DNA of 64,000 bases from Verrucomicrobiaceae bacterium (GTDB lineage Bacteria > Verrucomicrobiota > Verrucomicrobiia > Verrucomicrobiales > Verrucomicrobiaceae). The stretch lies in assembly GCA_027490195.1 (NCBI GenBank), contig JAIXYN010000009.1, positions 1-64,000 on the forward strand. Direction: 5' to 3'. Under the pieces are notes generated by a model that saw nothing but the letters and a program-made list of their open reading frames with translations, was not told the origin of the DNA and did no database searches. Every line of letters begins with the position of its first letter. Position 1 is the stretch's first letter. The position numbers and the translations under genes are program-made. Below, in pieces: positions 26,443 to 36,300 of this stretch.

Positions 26443-27807
26443 ATGAAACTCCCCGCCCCCTCCGGCTGCTCCGGCTTCCGCCAAATGAACCTCCACCGCC
26501 GCGAAGCCATGCGCATCGGCTTCTGCAGCGCCCTCGGCCTCAGCATGGCCGACCTCCTCAAACACGAAGCCCGCGCCACCGTCGAGCCCGGCTTCTTCAA
26601 AGAAGGCAAAGCCAAGAGCATCATTCATCTCCACCTCCCCGGCGGCATGGCCCAGCAGGAATCCTGGGACCCCAAACCCGAAGCCCCCACCGAATATCGC
26701 GGCGCATTCGGCGTGGCCAAGACCAACACCGGCGAGGTCTTCAGCGAAAACTTCACCCGCCTTTCCAAGATCGCCGACAAGCTCACCATCGTCCGCTCCG
26801 TCACCGGCAAGATCCCCGATCACCAGCAGGCCACCTACCACCTCTACACCGGCTACACACCCACCACCGTCATCGACTACCCGCAGATGGGCAGCGTCGT
26901 CTCCCATCTCATGGGCGTGCGCCAAGGCATGCCGCCCTACGTCGCCATCCCCTCCATGCGCGGCTTTGAAGGCGGCACAGGATTCCTCAGCAGCAAGTAC
27001 GGCCCCTTCCAGCTCAACGCCGACCCCGGTGCCAAAGGCGAGTTCAAAGTCCGCGACTTCAGCATCCCCGACGGCGTCTCCATGCAGCAGTTCGAACGCC
27101 GCAAAGCCGCACGCGACATCGTCGAAGGCCAGCTCCGCAAACTGGATGCCGACATCGACAAGGTGAACACCATGGATGACTTCTACAAAAGCGCCTACTC
27201 CCTCCTCACCTCGGACGCCGCACGCAAAGCCTTCTCCCTCGCCGATGAAAATGACGCCACGCGCGATCTCTACGGCCGCGGCTACGAATTGAAACAACGC
27301 GCCCCCGCCGCCGTCGGCGAGCGCCTCCTCCTCGCCCGCCGCCTCGTCGAGTCCGGCGTGCGTTTCGTCAGTGTGAACTACGGCTCCTGGGACTCCCACG
27401 TGGACATCAAAAGCACCTGCACCGAATTCATGCCCGCCCTCGACCACGCCATCTCCGGCCTCATCACCGATCTCGATCAGCGCGGCATGCTCGACAGTAC
27501 CCTCGTCATGGTCACCACCGAGTTCGGCCGTACCCCGAAAGTCAACATGAGCAACGGCCGCGACCACTGGGCCCGCGTCTATTCCATGCTCCTCGCCGGC
27601 GGCGGCATCACCCGCGGCCAGATCTACGGCGCCTCCGACGCCACCTCCGCCGAGCCTGCTCGCGATGAAGTGAAGCTCGAAGACTTCCTCGCCACCGTTT
27701 ACAACCAGCTCGGCATCGACTCCAACGAAGAGCTCATGGCCTTCGGCGGTACACGCCCCATCGAAATCGTCAAAGACGGCAACGTCGTCAAAGGCATCAT
27801 CTCCTAA
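26443..27807 (+). CDS. DUF1501 family protein (Tat-type leader)
   Basis: The 454-residue protein belongs to the DUF1501 family, related to the alkaline phosphatase/sulfatase superfamily and abundant in planctomycetes and verrucomicrobia. The N-terminus has HRREAMRIGFCSALGLS, a twin-arginine-like signal. The true start may be Met15 (MNLHRREAM). Diagnostic stretches are HLHLPGGMAQQESWDPKPEAP, GKIPDHQQATYHLYTGY, NYGSWDSHVDIK and VTTEFGRTPKVN. The last two carry the acidic/His residues expected for metal binding. It heads a same-strand run with the PPC-domain gene 5 bases downstream. Family members usually pair with DUF1549/DUF1553 proteins, as here. The substrate is unknown. Confidence 0.93.
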   Translation: MKLPAPSGCSGFRQMNLHRREAMRIGFCSALGLSMADLLKHEARATVEPGFFKEGKAKSIIHLHLPGGMAQQESWDPKPEAPTEYRGAFGVAKTNTGEVFSENFTRLSKIADKLTIVRSVTGKIPDHQQATYHLYTGYTPTTVIDYPQMGSVVSHLMGVRQGMPPYVAIPSMRGFEGGTGFLSSKYGPFQLNADPGAKGEFKVRDFSIPDGVSMQQFERRKAARDIVEGQLRKLDADIDKVNTMDDFYKSAYSLLTSDAARKAFSLADENDATRDLYGRGYELKQRAPAAVGERLLLARRLVESGVRFVSVNYGSWDSHVDIKSTCTEFMPALDHAISGLITDLDQRGMLDSTLVMVTTEFGRTPKVNMSNGRDHWARVYSMLLAGGGITRGQIYGASDATSAEPARDEVKLEDFLATVYNQLGIDSNEELMAFGGTRPIEIVKDGNVVKGIIS

Positions 27808-27812
27808 TCGCC

Positions 27813-30230
27813 ATGCGACTTTTCACAGCCCTCATGAGTTCAGCATGTCTGCTCACCTCGGCGCTCGCAGGCCCCATGGTGCATCACATCGAGTATGTCA
27901 CGCCACGCGCAGGCCAGCGCGGCACTACAGTCGAGGTCACCATCGAAGGTGCCTTCATCAAAGAGGCACGCGAAGTCCTCTTCTATCGTCCCGGCATCCG
28001 CTGCATCGAACTGAAAAGCCTGCCCTCGCTGCCGCAGCCACGCAGCACGATCCACGGCGGTTTCATTGAGGACAGCGTGCAGGCAAAGCTTCAGATCGAC
28101 GCCGACTGCCCGCTCGGATTGCATCCCTTCAAACTGCGCACCGCCACCGAACTCACCACCCTCAGCACTTTCGCGGTGACGCGCTTTCCCATCGTCAAAG
28201 AAGCGCAGGAAGACCAGCCCGTGCCGATGAACAGCGCAGTGCTCGGCCGCATGGACACGACTCAAGTCGGCGATGTCGATGTCTATCGCGTCACCGGTCG
28301 CAAAGGCGAGCACCTTTCCGTGGAAGTCGATTCCGTATGGCTCACGGAGAAGTTTTACGCCGGGTCCGAGTTCGACCTCACCGCACGCATTCTCGATGCC
28401 AGTGGCAAAGAACTCGCCCGCAGTGACGACAGCGCCCTGCATCTGCAAGATCCCGTGCTCAGCACCATTCTCCCCGCCGACGGCGAATACCGCGTCGAGG
28501 TCAAACAGCGCATTTTCAATTCGGGCGGCAACTGCTACTACCTCGCGCACATCGGCTCAAATCATCGTCCCCTCGCCGTCTATCCCGCCGGCGGCATGAA
28601 AGGCGAAAAGCTTGCCACCACCCTTCTCGGCGATCCTCAAGGCGATGAAGCCATCCATGTCACTCTCCCCGCACAAACGGGCGACTTCGCTTTCAACGAC
28701 AACATGCCCTCGCCGCTGCTGATGCGCGTGAGCGACTTCCCCAATGTGCTCGAAGCCAAAGAGGCCGAGTCAACCAGCGTCACCGCCCTCCCGGCTGCTT
28801 TGAATGGCCGCATCGAAGCCGCCAATGATGCCGACAGCTTCCGCGTCAAGGCCAAAGCCGGTGATCGCTGGCGCGTGCGCGTGTTTGCACGGTCATTCGG
28901 CACGCCTCTCGATCCACGGCTCACCATTCGCAAAGCCGATGCCGAAACCGACGACATCACCGCTGATGACTCCGTTTTGTTGGATCGCGATCTCTGGGCC
29001 ATGTCCCGTCAGATTCAGCGCAAGGAGCTCATGGACCCGGCGGTCATTTGGGAACCAAAAACCGATGGCGATTACCTCATCAACATCACCGACATGCGCG
29101 GCCTTGGCGATCCAACTTCCGTTTACCGCATCGAGGTCGAACCCGTCCGCGATGAGATCAACACCTTCATCCAGGCGCGCGTCATCGACATGGTCGAATG
29201 TCCGCGCCTCACTAGTATCGCCGTGCCGCAGGGTGGCCGCTGGACGGTGAATGTGAACCTCGTCGATGCCCCCGGCTCTCGCTACAAAGGCGAGCTCGAC
29301 CTCGTCGTGCAGGGCCTGCCCAAAGGCGTGCGCATGATCGCTCCGCGTCTGCTCGCCGGTCAGCGTCAGGTGCCCGTTCAGTTCATCGTGGACGCCGCCA
29401 CCAAGCCACAGACCGCGCTCATCTCCATCACCTGCAAAGCCACCGATGGCACCCCACTGCTCAGCCGCTCGCAGCAGTCCTTTCCCTTCCTTGGCCACAG
29501 CGGTGGTCACGCCTGGCATTCCTTCGTCGTCAATGACTACGCCTTTGCAGTCACTGAGCCTGCCCCGTATCAAATCGATGTCGAGCAGCCCACCATCCCG
29601 CTTTCCCAAAACGGTGAACTCACGCTGCCGGTCAAAATCACGCGCATGCCCGGCTTTGATGAAGCCATCGAGCATCAGTTCGACTGGGTTCCACCCGGTG
29701 TCGAAGGCGAGCCCACACTCACCATTCCCGCAGGTAAAAACGCAGGCACCCTGCGCCTCAGCGCCAGCACCTCAGCCGTGCCCGGCACCTATCGTCTCGC
29801 CATGACCGCCTCCACCGCAGGCGGCTCCTACTACCTCGGCGCAGGTCGCATCCGCGCCTCCAGCGCCTTCATCGACATCACCATCGCCCAGCCCTACATC
29901 GCCCTGAAGAGCAATCCCACCGCCGTCCGTCGCGGCGAAAAAGCCCAGGTCATCTGGGACATCGAGCACAAGAAACCCTTCGAAGGTGAAGCCACCGCCA
30001 CCCTCCTCGGCCTCCCCAAAGGCGTCACCGTCATCAACACCCCCAAACTCAATTCCGGCGACAAACACCTCACCTTCGAAATCTCCGCCACCACCGAAGC
30101 CCTCCTCGGCCAATACAAAGAACTCAGCTGCGAAATCACCGTCACCGAACGCAACCAGCAAATCCGCCAGCGCACCGGCAAAGCCATCCTCCGCGTCGAC
30201 CCCGCCCTGCAAAAATCAGCCCTGAAATGA
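27813..30230 (+). CDS. Secreted multidomain protein with PPC domains
   Basis: The 805-residue product has a signal peptide (1-19). It continues with an Ig-like N-domain (PRAGQRGTTVEVTIEGAF), a bacterial pre-peptidase C-terminal (PPC) domain at about 145-240 (VGDVDVYRVTGRKGEHLSVEV), and a second PPC-like domain at about 330-445. C-terminal beta-sandwich modules follow (KGVRMIAPRLLAG, GVEGEPTLTIPAGK). No protease catalytic domain is present. It follows the DUF1501 gene by 5 bases, and the pair with DUF1549 is a recurrent planctomycete/verrucomicrobial arrangement. A substrate-binding or partner role in the periplasm is inferred. Confidence 0.87.
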   Translation: MRLFTALMSSACLLTSALAGPMVHHIEYVTPRAGQRGTTVEVTIEGAFIKEAREVLFYRPGIRCIELKSLPSLPQPRSTIHGGFIEDSVQAKLQIDADCPLGLHPFKLRTATELTTLSTFAVTRFPIVKEAQEDQPVPMNSAVLGRMDTTQVGDVDVYRVTGRKGEHLSVEVDSVWLTEKFYAGSEFDLTARILDASGKELARSDDSALHLQDPVLSTILPADGEYRVEVKQRIFNSGGNCYYLAHIGSNHRPLAVYPAGGMKGEKLATTLLGDPQGDEAIHVTLPAQTGDFAFNDNMPSPLLMRVSDFPNVLEAKEAESTSVTALPAALNGRIEAANDADSFRVKAKAGDRWRVRVFARSFGTPLDPRLTIRKADAETDDITADDSVLLDRDLWAMSRQIQRKELMDPAVIWEPKTDGDYLINITDMRGLGDPTSVYRIEVEPVRDEINTFIQARVIDMVECPRLTSIAVPQGGRWTVNVNLVDAPGSRYKGELDLVVQGLPKGVRMIAPRLLAGQRQVPVQFIVDAATKPQTALISITCKATDGTPLLSRSQQSFPFLGHSGGHAWHSFVVNDYAFAVTEPAPYQIDVEQPTIPLSQNGELTLPVKITRMPGFDEAIEHQFDWVPPGVEGEPTLTIPAGKNAGTLRLSASTSAVPGTYRLAMTASTAGGSYYLGAGRIRASSAFIDITIAQPYIALKSNPTAVRRGEKAQVIWDIEHKKPFEGEATATLLGLPKGVTVINTPKLNSGDKHLTFEISATTEALLGQYKELSCEITVTERNQQIRQRTGKAILRVDPALQKSALK

Positions 30231-30243
30231 ACGCCTTCCATTC

Positions 30244-30271
30244 GGCAAAGGAATAAAGGAGCAATGGAATG
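30244..30271 (-). repeat. 28-bp inverted repeat, left arm (flanks GxxExxY gene)
   Basis: Read on the minus strand, this segment begins CATTCCATTGCTCCTTT and ends CTTTGCC. It matches 26 of 28 bases of 31123-31150 on the plus strand. The two arms bracket one gene, 907 bp end to end. Confidence 0.8.
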
Positions 30272-30307
30272 ACTGAATTTTGAAGGACGGATATCTTATT
30301 TCACTTC

Positions 30308-31099
30308 ATGCCGATCACCTGCGCCATACCCATCGCCAATCTGACGCGCGACGAGTTCATCAAGCGCGACGAAATCATCATGAAATGCGCCTACGCCACG
30401 CAGAACAAACTGGGCCGCTTATGCGACGAGCAAGTGTACGAAAATGAACTGGCAGATCGCCTGCGCGCTGCCGGAATGAAGAATGTCATGACTCAGGTGC
30501 CACTTCGTGTGATGCATGGTTCATTCACCAAGGACTATCGCCTCGACCTTGTGGCAAATGATGCCGTCTATGAGCTGAAGACGCTTGAACACCTTATCCC
30601 CGCTCACGACGCCCAAGTGTTCAACTACGCCATGTGCCTCGGCATCCGCTGTATCAAACTGCTCAACTTCAGCGATCACAAAGTAAATGGAAAACTGCGC
30701 ATGGCTCCGGTCACAACAGCCCAGCGCCATGCATGTAGGATCACGACAAACGGCTGGCAGCCACTTTCGGAAAAATGCCGTCTTCTCAGAGACCATCTCA
30801 CCTGCCTTGTTGATGATCTCGGCGGCTTCCTCGAAGCCAGTCTCTATCGGGAGGCCCTGTCATGCCTTCTTACCGCTCCCGAGACTCGGCTCACCGTAAC
30901 CAGCAACAACATCGAACTCGGCACCCATACACTGCCAATGCTCGCCGGACACACTGCCTTCCACGTCAGTTCCTACACAACCTACATCGAGCAACAGCGC
31001 CCCCACCTCCAGCTCCTTCTCGCCACATTACCTCTGAAGTGCCTCCACTGGATCAACTTCAATCACCAGGACATCACCCTGACCACTCTCCTCCAGTAA
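30308..31099 (+). CDS. GxxExxY protein with PD-(D/E)XK nuclease-like core
   Basis: The first 135 residues match the GxxExxY family: E41-Q-V-Y44 at the family signature, then a nuclease-fold core with D80, E89-L-K91 and H100-DAQVFNY. The remaining 125 residues are an additional C-terminal region I do not recognise. No catalytic activity is proven for the family. The gene interrupts a run of secreted-protein genes, has no signal peptide, and is enclosed by the 28-bp inverted repeat, so it looks like an inserted cassette. Codon use is less NNC-biased than its neighbours. Confidence 0.85.
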   Translation: MPITCAIPIANLTRDEFIKRDEIIMKCAYATQNKLGRLCDEQVYENELADRLRAAGMKNVMTQVPLRVMHGSFTKDYRLDLVANDAVYELKTLEHLIPAHDAQVFNYAMCLGIRCIKLLNFSDHKVNGKLRMAPVTTAQRHACRITTNGWQPLSEKCRLLRDHLTCLVDDLGGFLEASLYREALSCLLTAPETRLTVTSNNIELGTHTLPMLAGHTAFHVSSYTTYIEQQRPHLQLLLATLPLKCLHWINFNHQDITLTTLLQ

Positions 31100-31122
31100 A
31101 GCCATAAATTCAGTCTCCGGAA

Positions 31123-31150
31123 CATTCCCTTGCTCCTTCATTCCTTTGCC
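31123..31150 (+). repeat. 28-bp inverted repeat, right arm (flanks GxxExxY gene)
   Basis: It begins CATTCCCTTGCTCCTTC and ends CTTTGCC, immediately before the DUF1549 start codon at 31154. It is the inverted partner of 30244-30271. The core CATTCCCTTGC recurs at 26299 and twice at 37951-37976, ahead of other genes of the cluster. Confidence 0.8.
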
Positions 31151-31153
31151 AAA

Positions 31154-33346
31154 ATGAAACCCCTCCTCCTGGCCCTGCTATTCCCTCTCCAGGTCATAGC
31201 CTCCGAAGCCCCCAGCTTCCGTCGCGACGTCATGCCCATCCTCTTCCGCTCTGGCTGCAACCAAGGCACCTGCCACGGCTCCGCTCGCGGCAAAGACGGC
31301 TTCATGCTCTCCCTCTTCGGCTACGATGCCAAAGGCGACTACTACCGCATCACCCAGGAAATGGTCGGTCGCCGCGTCAATCTCGCCGCCCCTGAGCAAA
31401 GCCTCATGCTCCTCAAAGCCACCGGCAAAGTACCCCACACCGGCGGCGAGCTCTTCAAGCCCGATACCCAATACTACCAGACCCTGCTCAACTGGATCGC
31501 CGCCGGCGCCCCCGACGATGCCGCGTCCGTCCCCCAGCCCGTCGAGATCACCCTCGCGCCCGAACGCCTCGTATTCGAAGGCGGCAAAGGCACGCAAAAG
31601 ACCACCGTCACCGCCCGCTACTCCGACGGCACCAAGCGCGATGTCACCGACCTCGCTCTCTTCTCCTCCAACAACCCCTCCACCGCCAAGATCGACAAAA
31701 ACGGCGTCGTCACCTCCACCGGCCGTGGCGACACCCACGTCTTCGCCCGCTTCAGCCGCTTCACCATCGGCTCTGAAGTCATCGTCCTCCCCCAGGACAA
31801 AAACTACCAATGGACCAATCCCGTCGCGAACAACTACATCGACGAAATCATCCACGACCGCCTGCAAAAGCTGCGCCTCCTCCCTTCCGAAATCTGCGAT
31901 GACGAAACCTTCCTCCGCCGCGTCTTCCTGGATCTCAGCGGCGCACTCCCCACCACCAAGGACTATCAGGAGTTCATGGCGGACACGTCCAAAGACAAGC
32001 GCACCGCCCTCATCGACCGCCTGCTAAAAAGCGATGGCTTTACCGATCTCTGGACGGACCTCTGGGCCGAAATGCTCCGCGTCAAAGGCGGCGGCTACGC
32101 ACCGTCCGCCACAGACGTGAAGGCTGCCGACGTTTACTACGAATGGATTCACGATCAGATGGCACAGAACCGTCCGCTCAACGAATTCGTCGCCGATCAA
32201 ATCACCGGCACCGGCAGCAATCTCAACAGCGGCCCTGCCAATCTCTACACCATGCTCATTCATGATGTGAAGGTGACCCCGAAGAACCTCGCCGCCGACT
32301 TCTCTCAGCTCTTCACCGGCGTGCGCATCCAGTGCGCCGAATGCCACAACCATCCCTTCGACCGCTGGACCCAGGACGACTACTACGGCTGGGTCAGCTT
32401 CTTCACCGGCATCCAGCGCAAGCTCGGCGTCGAGCCCCGCGAGTTCTATGTCTTCAATGACCTTTCCGCCGCTCCGGCAAAGCACATCGTCGACGAGCGT
32501 CCCATGCACCCCACCGTGCTCGGGGGTGAAAGCAGCGTGCCCAAAGGCAAAGATCCCCGTCAGGCCCTCGCTGCCTGGCTCACCTCGCCAAAGAACGAGC
32601 TCTTCACTCGCAACCTCGCCAACCGCATCTGGTCCCACTTCATGGGTCGCGGCCTCGTGGAGCCTCTCGACGACATGCGCGTCAGCAACCCGCCCACCAA
32701 CGGCCCTTTGCTCGACGCCCTCGCCCAGCACCTCGCCGACTCCAAATTCAATCTCCGCACCTTCATCCGCGACATCACCACTTCGCGCACCTACCAGCTC
32801 TCCGCGCAGCCCAACAAGACCAACGCCGACGACACCCGCCAGTTCTCACGCTCACAGCTTCGACGACTGCGCGCGGACGTCCTGCTCGATGCCATCGTGA
32901 AAGCCACCGACGGCGAACGCGGCTTCACCTATTTCCCCAAAGGCACCAAGGCCGTCCAGCACTACCCCCGCACCCCCGGAGACACCACCAACGCCCACAC
33001 CGGAGATCCCTTCTTCGAAACCTTCGGCCGTGCCGGACGCGCCAGCGTCTGCGCCTGCGACACCAAGCTTGAGCCCACCCTCTCACAAACCCTCCACATG
33101 GTCGCTGGCGACACCGTCCAAAGCCAGGTCGGTTTCGGTCAGGTCATCGAAAAACAGCTCAAAGCCAGCACACCGCCGGAAACGATCATCGAAAACCTCT
33201 ACCTCCGCTCCCTCAGCCGCAAACCCAAGCCCGAAGAACTCAAAGCCCTCCTCGAACTCGTCGGCAGCGACACCAAAGACCGCAAACCCTACCAGGACAT
33301 CTTCTGGAGCCTCCTCAATTCCACCGAGTTCATCTTCAATCATTGA
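31154..33346 (+). CDS. DUF1549/DUF1553 protein with cytochrome-like motifs
   Basis: The 730-residue product starts MKPLLLALLFPLQVIASEA, a clear signal peptide. An ATT/ATG eight codons earlier is unlikely because it lies in the repeat. A PSCyt-like N-domain has C35-NQGT-C40-H41. A BIG2-like domain follows (about 135-210, VTARYSDGTKRDVTD), then DUF1549 (about 225-420) with C394-AE-C397-H398, and DUF1553 (about 470-720, NRIWSHFMGRGLVEP). The C-x-x-C-H motif could bind haem c. It belongs with the DUF1501 gene in one periplasmic module. Substrate and electron partners are unknown. Confidence 0.93.
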   Translation: MKPLLLALLFPLQVIASEAPSFRRDVMPILFRSGCNQGTCHGSARGKDGFMLSLFGYDAKGDYYRITQEMVGRRVNLAAPEQSLMLLKATGKVPHTGGELFKPDTQYYQTLLNWIAAGAPDDAASVPQPVEITLAPERLVFEGGKGTQKTTVTARYSDGTKRDVTDLALFSSNNPSTAKIDKNGVVTSTGRGDTHVFARFSRFTIGSEVIVLPQDKNYQWTNPVANNYIDEIIHDRLQKLRLLPSEICDDETFLRRVFLDLSGALPTTKDYQEFMADTSKDKRTALIDRLLKSDGFTDLWTDLWAEMLRVKGGGYAPSATDVKAADVYYEWIHDQMAQNRPLNEFVADQITGTGSNLNSGPANLYTMLIHDVKVTPKNLAADFSQLFTGVRIQCAECHNHPFDRWTQDDYYGWVSFFTGIQRKLGVEPREFYVFNDLSAAPAKHIVDERPMHPTVLGGESSVPKGKDPRQALAAWLTSPKNELFTRNLANRIWSHFMGRGLVEPLDDMRVSNPPTNGPLLDALAQHLADSKFNLRTFIRDITTSRTYQLSAQPNKTNADDTRQFSRSQLRRLRADVLLDAIVKATDGERGFTYFPKGTKAVQHYPRTPGDTTNAHTGDPFFETFGRAGRASVCACDTKLEPTLSQTLHMVAGDTVQSQVGFGQVIEKQLKASTPPETIIENLYLRSLSRKPKPEELKALLELVGSDTKDRKPYQDIFWSLLNSTEFIFNH

Positions 33347-33348
33347 TC

Positions 33349-36300
33349 ATGCGCTTAGCCTTCAGTCAGTTACAAAAATTCGTCCTCGGCACCTGCCTCT
33401 GCATCTCATGCTCGGCTCACGCGCAGGATTTCAAAGCACTCGACCCCGCGCTGCTTGATCCCGCAAACTTCGCCCAAAGCGTCGCAGGCAAAGAATCCCC
33501 CAATGACACCGGACCACAGACCGTGGTATGGACCCAAAAGACCAAACCCGACTTTCGCGGCGTCAAATTCGGCGAAGACCTCCAGGCCGGCATGCGCCAT
33601 CTCCGCATCGGCTTCATCAAACCCGTCGCCATAGGCAGCGTGCTCGTCAGCGGCGGCGGCACCCTCAGCGTGCTGAAAACTTCGTCAGCCAATCCCGGCG
33701 ATCTCAGCGACGACTCCCAATGGCAGCCCGCCGAACGCCTCATCAATGGCGCAGCCTCTTACACCGAAGTTCCCGCTGGCGACTACGCCCTCTGGCTTCT
33801 CCCTCCCGGCACCGAGACACGCGCCCTGCGCTTCAGCCACGCACCCGCCCCCGGAGATCGCGAGATGGCCGGTGTCCTCGGCGGCGTATGGGTCCTCCCC
33901 GAGCGCCTTGGCAACGTCGCGCCGCAGGCCCTCGTGCAATCCCGCGCACGCGATGATGTCTCCGCAAAAATTGTCGATGAATCCGGCAACAAAACCTGGC
34001 AGGCCTGGGACAATGGCGAGCAGGGCGCTGCTCTCCCCATTTCCCTCGAACATCCCGAGATCGTCACCCTCACATGGCCTACCTCCGTGCATCTCAACGG
34101 CCTCTGCCTCCTATGGGCCGGCGTTGCCGCCATCGAGATCGACACCTTCACCGGCCCCGACAATCTCGCACTCCAGGACGCTACCGAATCAAGCTGGCAG
34201 CACATCGCCACCAAGACGGGTATCGAATCCCTCTATCCTCTCCCACTCGGACCGCATTGGATACCCTTCGAAAAACCCGCGCAAACCCGTGCCCTGCGCC
34301 TCCGCATCATCGCCGGTCCCAGATCCACTCACCCGCATCTCGACAGCAAAGTTAAAGACGGCCGCCGTGCCTGGCTCGGCGAAGTCATGGCCCTCGCTCC
34401 TCTCAAAGAAGACGCCAAGCTCGCTTCACTCGTATTGCCCAAGGCCACCGAAGAACCACCACCTATCCCCGTGAAGTTCACGCTTCCTGAGGCCGGACTC
34501 GTCACCCTCGTCATCGAAGACGCACAGCATCATCGCGTGCGCAATCTCGTCAGCGAGACCCCGTTCCCCGCCGGAGAAAACACCGCCTGGTGGGACGGCA
34601 GCGACGACCTTTTGCGCGATCCCGAAGCCGCCAAGCACGGCGTTTACAACATTCCCACCCGCCCCGTCGCTCCCGGCACCTACACTGTGCGCGGCCTCTG
34701 GCGCAAGCCGGTCAAGCTCCACTACGAATTCAGCATCTACAATGCCGGCAAACCCGCCTGGACCACCGCCGACAACACCGGCTGCTGGCTCACCACCCAC
34801 ACCCCGCCCACCAGCATTGCCACCATCCCTGCTTCTAAAACAGCGGATGGAAAACCTCTCATCATCATGGGCACTCGCATCGCCGAAGGCGGCCACGGCT
34901 TGCAGTGGCTACAGGAAGACGGGACCAAAATCGGCGGCCAGCACTGGGTCGGCGGCACCTGGACCGGCGCTCCGACACTTGCGGTCGATCTCGGCGCTCA
35001 AGCCGTCACCGATCACGCGTGCTACGTCGGCTCCGTATGGGAAGGCGAACTCCGCATCACCGCGAAAAAGCGCGATTTGAGCGATCAGCCCGTTTTCAAA
35101 GTGAAGCTAGGAGATGATCCACGCCTCAAAGAAAACGATCCGCGCCGGCCGCCGGTGCTCGCAGGGTTTGACGGCGGTGAACACACCTTCGTGCTCGCAG
35201 GCATTGCGGCGCACAATGGCGAGCTCATCTGTTCCATGCCGCGGCAGAATGAATTGATGGCCTTCAACATCAAGGCAGACGCATTCGAGAAGTCAGTCAG
35301 CATCCCAGATCCACGCGGCGTGGCCTATGATCCTCAGGGCCGCCTCCTCGTCCTTAGCGGCACGAAATTGCTGCGCCTTGAGGCTTACGATGCCAAACCC
35401 CAGCCCCTCATTTCGACCGGGTTGGACGATCCCCGCCACGTCACGACCGATGCCGCCGGAAACATCTTCATCACCGACCGTGGCACCTCCCATCAGGTAA
35501 AAGTCTTCTCAGCCAAAGGAGAGTTCGTCCGCACCATCGGCATCGCCGGTGCCCCTGCTCTTGGGAAGTACAATCCCAAGCACATGAACAATCCCAACGG
35601 CCTCGCGCTCGACTCGCAGGGCCATATCTGGGTCGCCGAGTCGGACAACTACCCCCGTCGCGTTTCAGTCTGGTCAGACAAAGGCACGCTTGAGCGCACC
35701 TTCTACGGCCCCACCGAGTACGGCGGTGGCGGCGTTCTCGACCCGCAAGACGCCACCAAGTTCTTCTACAAAGGCATGGAGTTCGCGCTCGATTGGAAAT
35801 CCGGAACCGATTCCCTTCAGCGCGTCTTCGCCCGCCCCGATCCGCTCATGGAAGCCCACGGCGGTCACTTCTCGCCTGACTACCCGCTGTATGCGCACGG
35901 CAAACGCTACTTCACCAGTTGCTACACCCACAATCCCACCGGCGGTGACAACGCCGCCTTCCTCTGGCGCGATGACGGCGAGTCCGCCAAACTCGTCGCT
36001 GGCATCGGCGATGCCCATTATTTCCAAATCCTCCGCACTCCTGAGTTCCGCTCTCTGTGGCCCACCGGTACAAAGCCCGACGAAGAAAATCCATCGCCCG
36101 AAAAACACGCCGCCTTCATCTGGTCCGACCTCAATGAGGATGGCCGCCCGCAGCCCAACGAAGTCAAGATGACCAAGGAAGTCCTGCGCGGCATCACCGT
36201 GATGAATGACCTCTCCTTCATCGCCGCCCGCTTTGGCGATAAAACAGCACGGTTCGCTCCCGCCAAGATCTCATCCACTGGCGTGCCCGAATACAACCTC

